Shown here piece after piece: positions 34,477-46,900 of a DNA stretch of 64,000 nucleotides; positions within the stretch are counted from its first letter, which is position 1; the number at the start of each line of letters is the position of its first letter. The notes beneath the pieces are model-generated. The model saw only the letters and a program-made list of their open reading frames with translations. It made no database searches and had not been told where the DNA came from. The position numbers and the translations under genes were made by a program. The stretch is from Leuctra nigra (Eukaryota; Arthropoda; Insecta; Plecoptera; Leuctridae), in contig OW203762.1 of NCBI GenBank assembly GCA_934045905.1, positions 50,059,411-50,123,410 of the forward strand, read 5' to 3'.

Positions 34477-36260
34477 ATGTCCGCTGAGAGAGATAAACCA
34501 CCACAGCCACCTCCACCCCCGCCACTTTATCCTACCTTGACACTTTCACCCATCCATACAAATATGCGTAGCCCGATGATGGCTGGCAGCCCTCCAAGCT
34601 CCCCTGACGAGGGATTTGTCAATGACAGTTCTTCTGTAGTTGAGGATGAGTTAGTGGAAGCCCGCAATAAAATTTGGCAATTAGAAAATATTGAAGGCCC
34701 TGTTTATTTTTCATTCTACCGACAAATGCAGCCACTGTTACAGCAAGGTCCAACGTAAGCACCAGTTATATTAGCTGCACACTACAGTTATACATTTTAT
34801 TTATAGAGAATACGCTAATGTCTTGACTTATTTCACAGGTGCGGACTGGTTGCCTTAAGCATGGCTTCATCGTGCACGCAAAATCCTGTCTCTGTGAGTG
34901 AGCTGTTCACAGAAGCCCAGTCCCTAGGATACACGAACCACGGAGAAATGTTTTCCGTAGACGACATGGCATCTCTGGCACGTAGAATGATGAAACAAAG
35001 CTGTCGTCACGTGGAGGTGCTGCACTCCGGCTTGGGTCAGGATAAGGAGTACATCATTCAGATGATTGCGTCTGGCTCCATTCTTCTTATTCCGTATCCT
35101 TACAAAATAGTTGATGAATTTAAGGCTACCCACCTACTCTTTGTGTAGAATCTACAAAAAGATGGATGCATGTCAAATAATAGGGTCAGGATAAGTGTCA
35201 AATGTCAAATAATAATCTACAGTGTAGATTATTATTTGACATGCATCCATCTTTTTGTATGTCAAATAATTTAAATAATTTGATGCATGTCAAATAATAA
35301 TCTACACTGTAGATTATTATTTGACATGCATCCATCACCCTTTTGCAGTGGCGGTCTGGCCCGGGATGCGATCGCATCCCGGGCCCCTGTCGTAAAGGGC
35401 CCTTTTTCCCATATTACGGGCCCCTAAATACATTTTACTCTCGTTTTTCATATTTAACCAGCATTTTTACTCATTTTACATACGTTTTTTCTATCTTTAC
35501 TTTGTTTTACGGGCCCTGTCACATGTTTATCCGGGCCCTTTGCCTCATCGCATCCCGGTCCTTTTCATCCCAGACCGCCCCTGCCCTTTTGAATATAGCC
35601 AAGCCATAATATTTAGATTGTTTATTTAATTTATTTAGATAATTTTAGAGTAGGTACCTACCTATGTAGTCTGGTAAGTGGTTACTACACCTACTAGGTA
35701 TGTTTTTTAATTCATAATCTGAATACTAGTTGGAACATTATGTTCACCATGTTTTTTTTTACCTACCAATGTTTAAGTTTTTTTTATGTTCGAAAATAAT
35801 TTTGATTGTAATCTATTGCAATCAAAATCTGAAATTCAGACATTTATTTTAATTTGTTGAAATAGGTAGTAGTGGAAGATAATTTGTTATATCAAATAAT
35901 TCCCAATACATCCTGAACTGCTTCAGTTACGATGCCGACAGGAACCACTCTCCGTGCTGCCGTCGAGGACACAAAGCGCACTGGGCAGCCGTGTCTGGTG
36001 TCGTGCGGTCCAGTTCGTCTTGCCATCTCGTTGCTCGTCAGGGCAAGAGTCGGCACTTGGGTCTCTGGCGGTACGAAGATTTCCAGCGGAGCAACGAGAA
36101 TCTCATGGAGTTGGATCCTCAACGAGACGACGATGGGAGGGTTTATGTTGTTCCCAGCGGAGGGGTGGCTGTCGGACTCAGGGGCCGTGCTATATTGCTC
36201 CATAACATTGGCCTGGATGATGTGACCGATAATTCAAGTCCAGACTTATTCATTGAATAA
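34477..36260 (+). CDS. ACTMAP: Actin maturation protease
   Basis: Three exons, 34477-34754, 34839-35093 and 35927-36260, join in frame to 288 residues. The family (human C19orf54) removes the acetylated second residue from the N-terminus of actin in the cytoplasm. Signatures seen: a proline-rich N-terminus (residues 8-16), the nucleophile block QGPTCGLVAL (Cys94), GEMFSVDDMASLAR, LLIPYDAD, RGHKAHWA (likely catalytic His196), QGKSRHLGLWRYEDF and DGRVYVVPSGGV. The human protein is 351 residues; this one is shorter at the N-terminus and in the loop after the histidine. Both introns are GT-AG. An AATAAA at 36256-36261 overlaps the stop codon. The start is the first ATG of the open exon-1 frame, and no upstream in-frame ATG competes. 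It is divergent from POLR3B. Confidence 0.95.
35147..35337. repeat. Nested palindromes in ACTMAP intron 2
   Basis: Two near-perfect palindromes share the arm ATGTCAAATAATAATCTACA. One is centred near 35222 (35202-35242). The other is centred near 35307 with 26-bp arms. The outer words AAAAAGATGGATGCAT and ATGCATCCATCTTTTT extend the first one into a larger foldback. This looks like a small TE that duplicated in place. Confidence 0.85.
35346..35583. mobile_element. hAT-type MITE in ACTMAP intron 2
   Basis: The ends CAGTGGCGGTCTGG and CCAGACCGCCCCTG are inverted with one mismatch and flanked by a perfect 8-bp duplication CCCTTTTG (35338-35345 and 35584-35591). The subterminal region holds the palindrome GGGATGCGATCGCATCCC and repeats of CGGGCCC. 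It is 238 bp with no coding capacity. Confidence 0.93.
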
Positions 36261-36576
36261 AGTAACTGTGTGCCCTCATCAATAAGTCTGCCTGCAGAGG
36301 TTGGGTTGTGAATCTAGCCATAAGTTGCAATATAAAAAGAGAAAACAATATTTTTAAACTATTATTATTAATAATACCAAATATAAGGCTATCTGTGATA
36401 ATGGTTTGCCTCCTGATATTGAATCACTGAGCAGAGAACATCATATCACTGAAAAGATGTGCCATCGGTATGTTGCTTGAGTGTGTTCTGTTATTGTTTT
36501 TTATTGAGAGAAAGTAGTACTTATACATCATCATATTTTGTTACTTTCACTTGGTTGAAGTTTAATCTTTGTCAAT

Positions 36577-36808
36577 GGGGTTGTTCACTGCCATTTGCTC
36601 TCACTCGTAGCGCTAGCGGCAATGGAGGTATCTCTCTCTGATTGGTTGGTCCCTGAATCCAAGATCTCTGAATCAAACTCCCGCCAAGGTTTAAAAACCT
36701 TCCATTCCGCTAGATGCATTTTGATTGGCGCTCTATCGGCATTTTGATTGGTTCTTATTCCGGTTAAGACAGCAACGCCATCTACAATAGTTTTGCGTGA
36801 ACAACCCC
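36577..36808. mobile_element. MITE with GGGGTTGTTCA ends, copy 1
   Basis: GGGGTTGTTCA at the left is mirrored by TGAACAACCCC at the right. A second copy at 60340-60551 shares almost the whole interior, including CACTGCCATTTGCTCTCACT and TTAAAAACCTTCCATTCCGC. Copy 1 has an extra stretch of about 20 bp near the right end. No coding capacity. Confidence 0.85.
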
Positions 36809-36839
36809 ATTCCAGCTATTTTTGTAATCGGCTAGTTAA

Positions 36840-37416
36840 TGTGGCGCAAGCACTCGATATAGCACATTTTTATTTAGGTAGGTACTTTTGAAGTTACAAT
36901 TTCAAAAAACGTTTTACAACAGCTGTACTATATTGAAGTATAAAAGACTCATTTATTGTCCTGTAGTTTGCAACTCCCGCCCAATAATAAGTTTTTCAAT
37001 TTTATGTCTTTTTGCGAATCAACAAAACTTACACATAAATGGGAGGTACTACCTATAGGAAAATCATTTCGAATTTGGTGTATAACTTTTAAAATAGCAC
37101 ACGTTGGTATTGTTTTCAATTTTTTTCCTGATAGTATGTCCGTAGGTCTACCAGATTTTTTTTTGTTAAAATCTAATGGTACAAAAAAATTAGAACTTAG
37201 CTTAAAAATGACACAATTTTACTTGGCTGGCCATAAGGTAAAAAAAAACTTTTTACAACAGCTCTACTATGGGGGAAAAAACTTAAACTATCTCAAAAAC
37301 TAGACACGCAAAGTGTTCAAATTTTTCAGGGATTGTGAATTGTATGATTATCAAGAAGTACACAAAAATGTATGAAGATCTGACAGTGACACCATGCCTC
37401 AAGTGATCGCGCCACC
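36840..37416. mobile_element. TTAA-type element, copy 2 (uninterrupted)
   Basis: Flanked by TTAA on both sides (36836-36839 and 37417-37420). The end GTGGCGCAAGCACTCGA is mirrored by TCAAGTGATCGCGCCAC. It is the intact relative of the interrupted copy at 30722-32668, in opposite orientation. No open frame of note. Confidence 0.85.
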
Positions 37417-37420
37417 TTAA

Positions 37421-37965
37421 GGGGGAATGCCCAAGTAGAGGTCTCCGATAGATATCTGAATTAATTTGCTTATTTAATAGATATTTTCCTTCTGCACCAT
37501 ATAAACGCAAGAAAAAGTGGGGTAGCCGAACTAATTTCCAAGATACATCACTTTCTAAATTTGAGTTAGCCCTATCTTTAACATGGCAAGTCGAAAAAAC
37601 ACAGTACCTAATTTTCCTAGTAAATATTAGATTTAAACTATTTTTTGCCGATAGATTTTTTCCAAAAACTATTATTATGTGTATTAGACATAGAGGTATT
37701 TGTTAAGATTTTTATATATACACCTAGCCATACGTTTTAAAGATGGCCGCCAAATTCTAAATAATTTTCCTATACCTCCTGTGTTAAAATTTCAAAATAT
37801 TCTTTAGACATCATTTTGAAAAATCTATATAAGTCGAGAGTTGCTAGTTACAAGACATTTGATGGATATTTTACATTAAAATAGAGTTGACATGTTAAAA
37901 AAGTTAGTAAAAATTGTAAATTTCAACAAAAAATATTTTCGGAAAATCTACTTAGGCATCCCTCC
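37421..37965. mobile_element. Second TTAA-type element abutting the first
   Basis: The left end GGGGGAATGCC follows the TTAA that closes the preceding element, and the right end GGCATCCCTCC is followed by TTAA (37966-37969). The termini are inverted with one mismatch. The interior is related to the degraded copy that starts at 8618. The two elements share one TTAA. Confidence 0.8.
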
Positions 37966-38039
37966 TTAATAGTAAAATATAGCATATGTACCACAATAGA
38001 GGGAGAATCGACATCGATGGTCTCTATTTCTTAAGTGAT

Positions 38040-38300
38040 GTTCCCATGAATCGCGTTCAAATGGCAAATGGGACGAGAATAAGGTCTCCATAAACTGCGA
38101 CAAGTTGCGATTTGATGCCATTACCACCACTGTAAACTGCCCTCTGTGGTTACTTAGCCGCACTGATCGCACGACAATCACGCGATTTATTGAAGTTGAG
38201 CTAACTTGTCGCAATTGTCGCACGAAAATCGCGCAACTCTGACTGCCCCTTTTTTGTTATTTTCCAGTGAATCGCGAAACTATTTTTGATTCATGGGAAC
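38040..38300. mobile_element. MITE with GTTCCCATGAATC ends
   Basis: GTTCCCATGAATC is mirrored exactly by GATTCATGGGAAC. Inside, GCGACAAGTTGCGAT and TTGTCGCAATTGTCGC are repeated self-complementary words, the same style as the hAT-like elements in this window. No target duplication was recognised. Confidence 0.7.
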
Positions 38301-38821
38301 CTTACCCATAGAGGCATAGATCCAATTACATTATTGTGAAAATCTACCTATGTCGAACTGCGGTAAACCCAAATGGTCGAGTTTTTTGCTTCCAACAAAA
38401 ATAACTTGAACTTAACTTATACTTCAACTCAGTACGTCAGACGTAGAAAGCCCGATGTGCGATGTCAATTTTTTCAATCTTGCATTGCACACTTTTGGAA
38501 TAATCGAGCTCTATCAATTCTAATTAGACCGATGCCAACAATTACAGTTAAATTGAAGTATTCTCTTACGACTAATGTCACTCTATAGCCAGATGAAAGC
38601 GGAATTACTGGGTTAGTTCTCCTCAAAAACATTGAAATGGACATCGGATCTTCTAGCTCCGAGGTACGTAACTAGAGAACTGAAAAGCTGTTGAAAATAG
38701 AACTGTATAAATTGAGCCTTTTTATGTAGATTATATTCCCTGTCTCTCGTACAGATAGCGCCTATCATAATATGGATAAATTATGTAGTGTGTTTGTGGG
38801 CAAGATCCACTCGCTGTTCTC

Positions 38822-39098
38822 GATTACTGATCTTGAAAAACAATAAGTTGTAATGTTACACTTTATTCTGTCAAATTGTCTTGCATTTACATATGTGACT
38901 GTTGCATTTGTAAATGACTGGAAGGTTTTTGTAGGAGCAAATAAATGATTATTGAACTCCGATTCACAATGTAATTTTTTGAGTTGTGGCCAAAATTCAC
39001 TCAATCTTTCAATCTCCATCCACAGCTCGCTGCTTTCACTTCCCCCGTCGCCACCCTGACTATTGTAGAATGTGGGATTAAAGTTGGCATGAATGGGA
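38822..39098 (-). other. Possible exon of an unrecognised minus-strand gene
   Basis: On the minus strand a good acceptor (TTTCTTTTCAG, about 39099-39109) opens a frame of about 92 residues before a possible donor (a GTAATC-type site near 38822). The frame then stays open to a stop at 38765. The peptide begins SPIHANFNPTFYNSQGGDGG and has an acidic-amphipathic middle. I do not recognise it. It could be an alternative 3' exon of PACS, which ends about 1.9 kb upstream, or chance. Confidence 0.2.
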
Positions 39099-40998
39099 CT
39101 GAAAAGAAATACAATAGACAAATTGAGTAACACAAAGCACTGGGTTTAATGTGTTCTTCAATAGGTACATCTTAATTTCACTTTAAATCCACTTTGACAT
39201 AGTCTAGTATCATTTTTCTTAATGCACTTTTCGATATTTTCTCCTACATTCTTGGAAAGGATTCGGAATGGCAATAGATCGTAAAATGATGTTCTTCAAT
39301 GATAGTTGAAGTCGCTACGGAGCTGAAGGGAACAAAGATGGGTCGGGAACAGATTTGCCACAAGAAAGCTAAAGTAGAGAGATGGGAAAGTGGCTGACAA
39401 TCAACAACAGTTCAATACACAGAAGCAATTCTTTATACAGCAGTACATTATTATTATTAATGCAAGATGACACACAGTGAATAGTGCAACCCACTTTCTT
39501 CCTTCTTTACTAATTATCTACTATCAAAACTCCGAGAAAAAACGGCAAATTTCTACTTGCATAATAATACTGATTTGGCAGATATATAGTATCAAGATAT
39601 TATTTTAGATATATTCTTGAAAATATTGAACACACATTTTGTGGACCTTTTGGTTATTGTTTAAAATAAAACAAGAGTAAAGTCATTAGACAGTGGGTTG
39701 CACACTATGTGGCACAGAACTGCAAAGTTTACAGATATATGGATAATATGCATACTATGTATTAGTTTCTAACAGAAAGATGGCAAAGTTGGTACAAGTC
39801 GTCGATAAAAAATTCAAACATTTACGCAATAAAACTATGGGTATTATAGGTACCTATTATAAATATAATAATAATTAATACAGTGGTATAAAAGGGTGAT
39901 ATTTATGAATCATGAGTTTAAACATTTCGTCATTTGGGATGAAATAGGTAAGTAGCTGCTTTGTGCATTCAATAACAATTGAGATTTGGGAGTGAAATAC
40001 TTAAAAACTTTTAAATTTTACATGAAAAATGAATGTTGGAAATATTTTAGTGGGAATGTCTAGTAAGTAGGTTTATATTTACCGTTTTGCACGAAAAGGT
40101 GGGTTAGTTCCTTCAGCGACAAGTTTAATAAAATATAAAAGTGAATCCTTTACCCTGTCGCAACAAGGATTATAGTACATAAATTAACATCACATTTATT
40201 GAGAGTATTTAGTTATCAATTGTATAGAGTTAGGTCATACTAGTCGAACTAGTCGAGTAGACCTAGTCGAATGTCACAGACAAATAAAATATTCTAGTTC
40301 GATATCATGAGTTACTGAAGACATGATGAAGATGTATGGTGAAAACCCACACTTCTGACAAAGTCAATAGCAAAACTATATTTCAAAATATGGCCTTGTT
40401 AAATGAGCTTTAAAACATGACGCTTCTTGCAAGTTATAGTTCTGTAACTTTACTGTATTTAAAATGTCAGAACATCATACATACAGTAATAATTATCGAA
40501 GTGTCAGTACATACTATAATATAATAATATTGTATTATACTATGTAAATTACTAAATAATGTCTATTTATTTAGTGTGTCCAATATAAGATAATCAACAC
40601 ACCTAACTAGTACATACAAATAAGTCTCATTCAAAAATTGTCTTAGATTCTTCATTGTCAACTACTTGCATTGCTCATTAGACTACAAGTAAATTATAAA
40701 CAATTTTCATTTGTCTAAAATGGTCAAAAATATAATTTTTCCAAAACATTTTCCTCTCGTTACAATTTAAACCCTGATTATATCGTATTGTAATAACCGG
40801 CATAATATTATTGATGCATAAGCTGTGTGTTCAAGATATTATAGTGAGATAATAATTTCTCACTGTTTGACTATAAAATTTCATAAAATAACAACAAACC
40901 TATTATATTGTCACGCACTATTTGGGATACAATTCAACACGTATGGGGTGCTACATTTCGAGTTACGTATCTGTTATGTGTCAACGTACCGCTGCTTG

Positions 40999-43900
40999 CT
41001 ACACCGGCGGGTCGAGGGAGTTGAATAGCGTCACAGGGAAGTGTTTGATGTGCGTCTGCCACTGAGCGGACAACTGGAAGAACTTTATGCCCGACCATTC
41101 TGTCCCGTCAATACTTACTGCACAGAAAAAACATTCACTTACAACATATTACACACTTTAGTCAAAGTTGAAGCTTGAAAAAAGTACTACTACGTATATT
41201 TTGTCTTGGGAACAAGCCGTCACCACTGCCTTGCTATGTATAATTTTATTTATAATTACATTCTTCATAATGTCTGTTAGAGAACGAAACAAAGAGACTA
41301 TCTACCTAGTACCTACATAAAAATAAAAAAGTATTGATAAACCTAAAAAAAATCATATCAAATTTATAATAGTACCCAGTTATTAGGGACAATTATTAGG
41401 GATGTGCGAATCCAGGTTTTTTCATTCGAATCCGAATCTCGAATCGAATCTTGAAAGGTTCGCGAATCCGAACCCAAATCCGAATCTTATTTCATTTAAT
41501 CAAATTTCTCTGAAAGGAAAAATCGAAATATGAAAGTATGGTTAGGTAGGTCATTCAGGTGAAATGGTTGACTCCCATACATCAAAATGCTGTCAATTTC
41601 TATTATATCAGTCACATAATATGTGGAGATTATATTTATGGTGGAAGATTAGTGTGAATCAATTTAAAAACAAAACTAAGATGATTATTTACCATGTTAC
41701 TGACGAATGTTTACGAATTGATGATCACGATTCACGAAAATGGCGGCAATTGATGGGTTGGGCTGGTTATTTTCAGCTTCAGTGGTTGGTAGCGCTGTAT
41801 TACCTCTTAGTGTATTCCGCTATAGAATGTTGGTAGTATTGCAGAACTTTAAAAATTCAAATTTCGCGGGAAAATCAAGGATTGTCATCTAGGTTTGATA
41901 GGATTTGAATGGGTTTGATATTTCAGAATCTGGATTCGTCTGACGAATCGAATCCGAATCCAAATTTGGATTCGGATTCGATTCGAAATATTATGGATTC
42001 GCACACCCCTAACAATTATTATACTTGCATTTTGTAATGGGTTACGTAACAATGACTGTATGTGATGTTTCTCTACTTACTTTTCAGTGGAATGCTATGA
42101 GTTTTTGCAGAGCAGATGAGTCTCGACACGCCTTCAACGATCTGGCATTTCGGTTCGCTCTCCTTTTCCTTTTCTTTCTTCTTGCCTAGTCGCATGACTG
42201 GAAGATAAAAAAAATAGTAAATATTTTTAATTACATAACAATATGAGTTCTTTTTCTCCTGAGGAGCATAACTTTGAATAGCTAACTAGTAATTTGAGTT
42301 GTAACATCTTCATTGATCTTACTTTTCTGTTTCTTCTCCTTGCTGGCGTAGCTCATGAGGAAATGCGTTGTGGGCGGTTCTCCGACGGGCGGCAAGCGCT
42401 GGACCTGCAGCGAGCGGAACGTGGACTTGAGCGACGACTTGGCCGCGTCGCCCTTGCTCTTGCTCAGCAGAGGCGTCTCGGCGGCCTTGCCGGATAGCCA
42501 ATAGTCCAGCTGCAGCTCTTGTGGCTCAAGCAGTGACTGGTCCCTGATGAAACATCACAAACATGTCGTTAATGTATTTCATTCAATACTTTACACAAAC
42601 TGAATAATTTTTAAACTTTAAATGAAACAGAAAATTTGAATTTTTTCTAACGGCAGATTTACTTTAATAGCATTAATTATGAATGATTCCATACATAGAT
42701 TTAAAACTCCAAGAAGCAGTGAAAATAATAATAATACGGACAAACTTTCATATCTCGATGAGCTATTTTAAATGTTTTAGTATCGTTTGTCCGGCTTCCT
42801 GTTATTTATTGCATCGTAACTATGCAATTACGTAACTCATCATAACTAATGCTACTAAGGAACTGTTTTCCTACAGTGCCAGTTAGTTACTGGCACAACG
42901 AGTCACTTAGCCTAGTAAGATGGTGCTGTATTATAGGGACTTCCGATGCACATTAGAGGGTTTGAAAACAGGTATTAAGTGAGTCACCTGGTCTGTCCGA
43001 TGTAGAGACTGTTGATGTTGGGCGAGCTGGGTGGTGTGATGCGCTCCTTCTTCTCCGGAACCAACACCTGCGAGGGCGGCGAACCGGACAAACCCACTGT
43101 CACAGTGGACTCGTCCAGATCCACCGACGCCGAGCTCAAGCTCTCGGGCGAACCCAAGCGCACGTCGCTCAGGAACGGGATGAAGATCTGAGACGACTCT
43201 TCATCCGAACTACAAGAACATCAACCATTTAATACATTACAATCTACCATGCATCTTGTTTGATTTTGCAACAATTCCAACTCTTCTAAGTAGCAATCAT
43301 GATCAGTTTATGATTCCTTTCACCACTAGAAATTTGGTGCATTAATTACCGATATAAAAAGAAACCTCCAATTAATGCAAGTAATGCGTAGGTGGGTACA
43401 GTCTTGGAAATATATTCTGTAAATGCTCCTTTCACCCCCCACCACATTCAAACAACTTTGATAGTGTTATGATTCGAGGGGGAGGATCCTAAGCGAACGT
43501 AAATGCTCATGTAAATGCATGGTAAGGGGAAGGTGCATTTCCGGAATATATTTCCATGGCTATACATAGGTAAATTAAAATTTCTATTCATAACAATCAC
43601 CCAATGCAACATGCCTGGTACATACAAAATTATTTGCATTGGATTCATCACAATATACTGCATAATATAGTGTTGATGGTTGATTTGTTTACAAAACGCA
43701 CCACTACAACGACCACCACCTCATTCAGTCTCTCTCTTCCTTCCCTCCTCTTCCCGCTCAGCGAGAGCAGCTTTATTGAAACAGTCAGTCTTCCATACAC
43801 GAGGAATACATGTTCATAGCCAATATTCGACACTAAAAGTTGCAAAACGCCACCTAGCGGAAAAAGTTAACATCTATACCACGAGTACTTGTGCACAGGC

Positions 43901-46900
43901 GCACAGGGCGCGTTCTGGCAAGTCACTTAGATGTCAATCGTAGCGAGTTCAGTAAAAGTTATAATTACATCGCGAAATAACAGAAATTTATGAATACCTT
44001 AGTGTCAACAATCAAATACAATCAGCATATTTCATTACAGCACACATTCATTCAAATTCTTGTGAAAACGAGTTGTCTATTCACCAAAAATCACCATTTG
44101 ACAGATGCAAATTGTTTTTCTCACGGCTTTCTGAACACACATTTTTCTTGACGCCTCGTTCAAACAATTGCAATCTGTCAAATGCTTGCTTATGGTGAAT
44201 AGACAACTCGTTTTCACAAGAATTTAAATGAATGTGTGCTGTAATGAAATATGCCAATTGTAATTGATTGTCGACACTGAGGTAAGCATCAATTTCTGTT
44301 ATTTCGCGATGTACTTATAACTTTTTACTGAACTCGTTACGATTGACATCTAAGTGACTTGTATGTACAAGTACGCACGCGCTGGGATTGTACTCGCGGG
44401 AGCGTCCATCTTATATTTACTAGCGCACTCTCTAGGTACTTTTTGTGTCGAATAGTGCTGGTTTAGGCATAAAAAAAATATACTACTGGTAGGGTTGGGC
44501 GAACCGGTTCGTTTTCGAACCAAACCGGCTAGCTAGGTTCAAAAACGAACCTCTAAGGTTCGTTTTCGAACCTTTTTCGAACCTCCCGCCTTTTTTTCCC
44601 GCCATGTTTCATTCAAATAATGCGACCAACCTCTTGTCACTGGTCCAACCTCTTGTCTTTACGGGTACAGTAAAATGGTAAAACCATGGTAAATAGAGCC
44701 CCTGTAAGCCGAAATCCATCATAAATCAAAGAAAACTCAAATCCTGCCACACTATAGGGTGTTCCATGTTCAAATAAATGTTGAACCGAATTTTTCATGC
44801 CGTAATTCGAAGTGCTATTTGGTCACAAGTAGCAAAGTAGTATTGATTTCAGTTTAGAAGTCGAAGTAATTTCCTTGTTGAGTAAAATTTTCGAAGTATA
44901 AAAACGAAATAATATGATTGTTGCGATTTAAACTGTGCTATACTTTTGGAACAGAGTGTACTTTTGGGTCCTGCATCTGCTAGCCAGCAGGTACCTGACC
45001 CTTGCGGAAGGGAGGATTGTTTTGTTTGTCTCTGTTGAAAGGTCTGCGAACTCGCAGTAATCCAGATGACAAATAACTTGACTTGACGGCATATTTTATT
45101 TTATTTTGATGATATTGTATGTTTATGGTATTTGAATAAATATTTGAATAAATATTTCGCGTTTTTGTTCCAATTCTATTATTAAGTCAATGTCTCTGTA
45201 TAGATACAAATAAAAATAATATCTGAGTAACAAACACCCCATTAAACAGCTGTTTTCAAGTGTCTAACCACTTGACTTGCGAGAGGGAGGGAGGAGAATG
45301 GTGACTGGTGCTTATGCGGGCTTATCTTTACGACACATCTGGAAAACATCATTTTCTGGAAAAAAGGTTCGGTTCGTTTAAGGTTCGAACCTTTTGAAAA
45401 GGTTCGGTTCGAGGTTCGGTTCGAAAAAAAAATGAGGTTCGCCCAACCCTAACTACTGGATAAACAAATGAAGAAAAGGAATTGAATGGTCAGTAGAAAC
45501 AGTTTTAACTTTTATTTTTTCGTCATTGTTGGTACCTTCTTTGAAAATGGATCGTATTTACTATTTAGCGCTTCGGTAGGCAAAAGATTGAACTACACAT
45601 TCCCAGAAGACAGGCAGGAGGAAATGAAATGAGTGCTTGAAGAAAGTGGCGACAATGAGCCTAAAGAATGAGTTGTCTTCACCTCTTCTCCTTGTACGTG
45701 ATCATGGCCTCTGCGATGGGCAGCTGGATGGTCCCGGTGGCGTTGTGAAGATAGCGGTGCACTCGGTTCAGCATCTCCTGACAGTCTGTCTTCTGGAGCT
45801 CGGCTCGCTCCAGCAGCTCCTTCCAGCTGTCCGAGGTGAAGGCGGCAGCGTACATGCTGTCCACGCTGCCCAGGTAGCGAGCCAGCGAGTTGTTACCTGC
45901 GCAGGAAAACACATTGTTGATCAGTTCTGCAACTTCTACCTACATTTGTCACATTTATGTATGATTAGGTACTAGTTTAAGTAATCCTAGTTTAGTTACG
46001 TACTTGGTGAAACGTGAAGACAGGAAAAATACCTAATAGTTTTGTGTTTCTGTATCCAAGACTAAGCTTTCACACCAAATATAACAACACATTGAAGAAA
46101 TTATATTTTTGAATCCTTTTGCTTTTAGCTTTGCCAATATCTTATTGCTGCAGCAAGAAGTGCTGAAGGTTAAAATGGGTGGTTGTTATGGTTACCTAAT
46201 GGTACTAAGAGGAACTTGATGTAAGTGGTCCAATCGAGAGGTTTGAAAGACAGCTGGTCGACGTAATGCCGCAGGACCGAGTTGACGAAACTGTCGGAAC
46301 CAGCGAGTAGGACTTTGATGGCTTGAGGAGGTTTGGCATTGCTGTTACAGCTGAAACACGAGATGCAATCATCAGTCTTCAAGTCTTCATGTAACATGGC
46401 TCGTTGAAAACAATATGGATACTGGGAAATACCAGCAGAATCAAAATATCAACAGTGAAATCTCAAACATACTAAATTACAAATTACATTATTTTTGTAC
46501 GTAGATGACAATCACTCACAGAACATAAATTCTTGATCAGTCATTGAAATCACGCATTTATTTGGAAATTTCTACCATAGAAAGGGACCAATAGCTACAT
46601 ACATGCGAGTTCTACATTTTAAATTTAGTATGTACATAATGTTAGCAATCCACATTAGAGTTGGGACATGAACTGCCCAGTAACAGATGATATTGCCTGT
46701 CAATTGCACTTGGATCTCTAGTATAAATCAACTGATTTGGCAAAGAAATGTGAAATGAATCTCTCTCTATAGTAACCGATTGAGTGCTGTGAACTCACAA
46801 CTTCTGTATCTTGCTGACTAGACAAGTGACTGTGGCGCGGACGTCGGCCGGCCCGAGTGTGCTGACGACCTTCTGCTGTCGCTCGTGCAGGCGCGTGGCC

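Larger units (their letters stand above)
36261..40998. other. Convergent intergenic region between ACTMAP and PACS
   Basis: It contains four recognisable DNA elements (36577-36808, 36840-37416, 37421-37965, 38040-38300) and one doubtful exon (38822-39098). From about 39200 to 40998 the sequence is AT-rich and without open frames. Part of it is presumably the 3' untranslated region of PACS on the minus strand. No poly-A site could be assigned with confidence. Confidence 0.5.

Noticed and set aside
42294..42497. Frames opposite the PACS exons around 42300-42500 and 49520-49890
   Set aside because: Antisense shadows of conserved PACS exons.
44490..45451. tRNA or Pol III B-box-like words (GGTTCGAACC)
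   Set aside because: They are the subterminal repeats of a hAT element and no tRNA cloverleaf could be formed around them.
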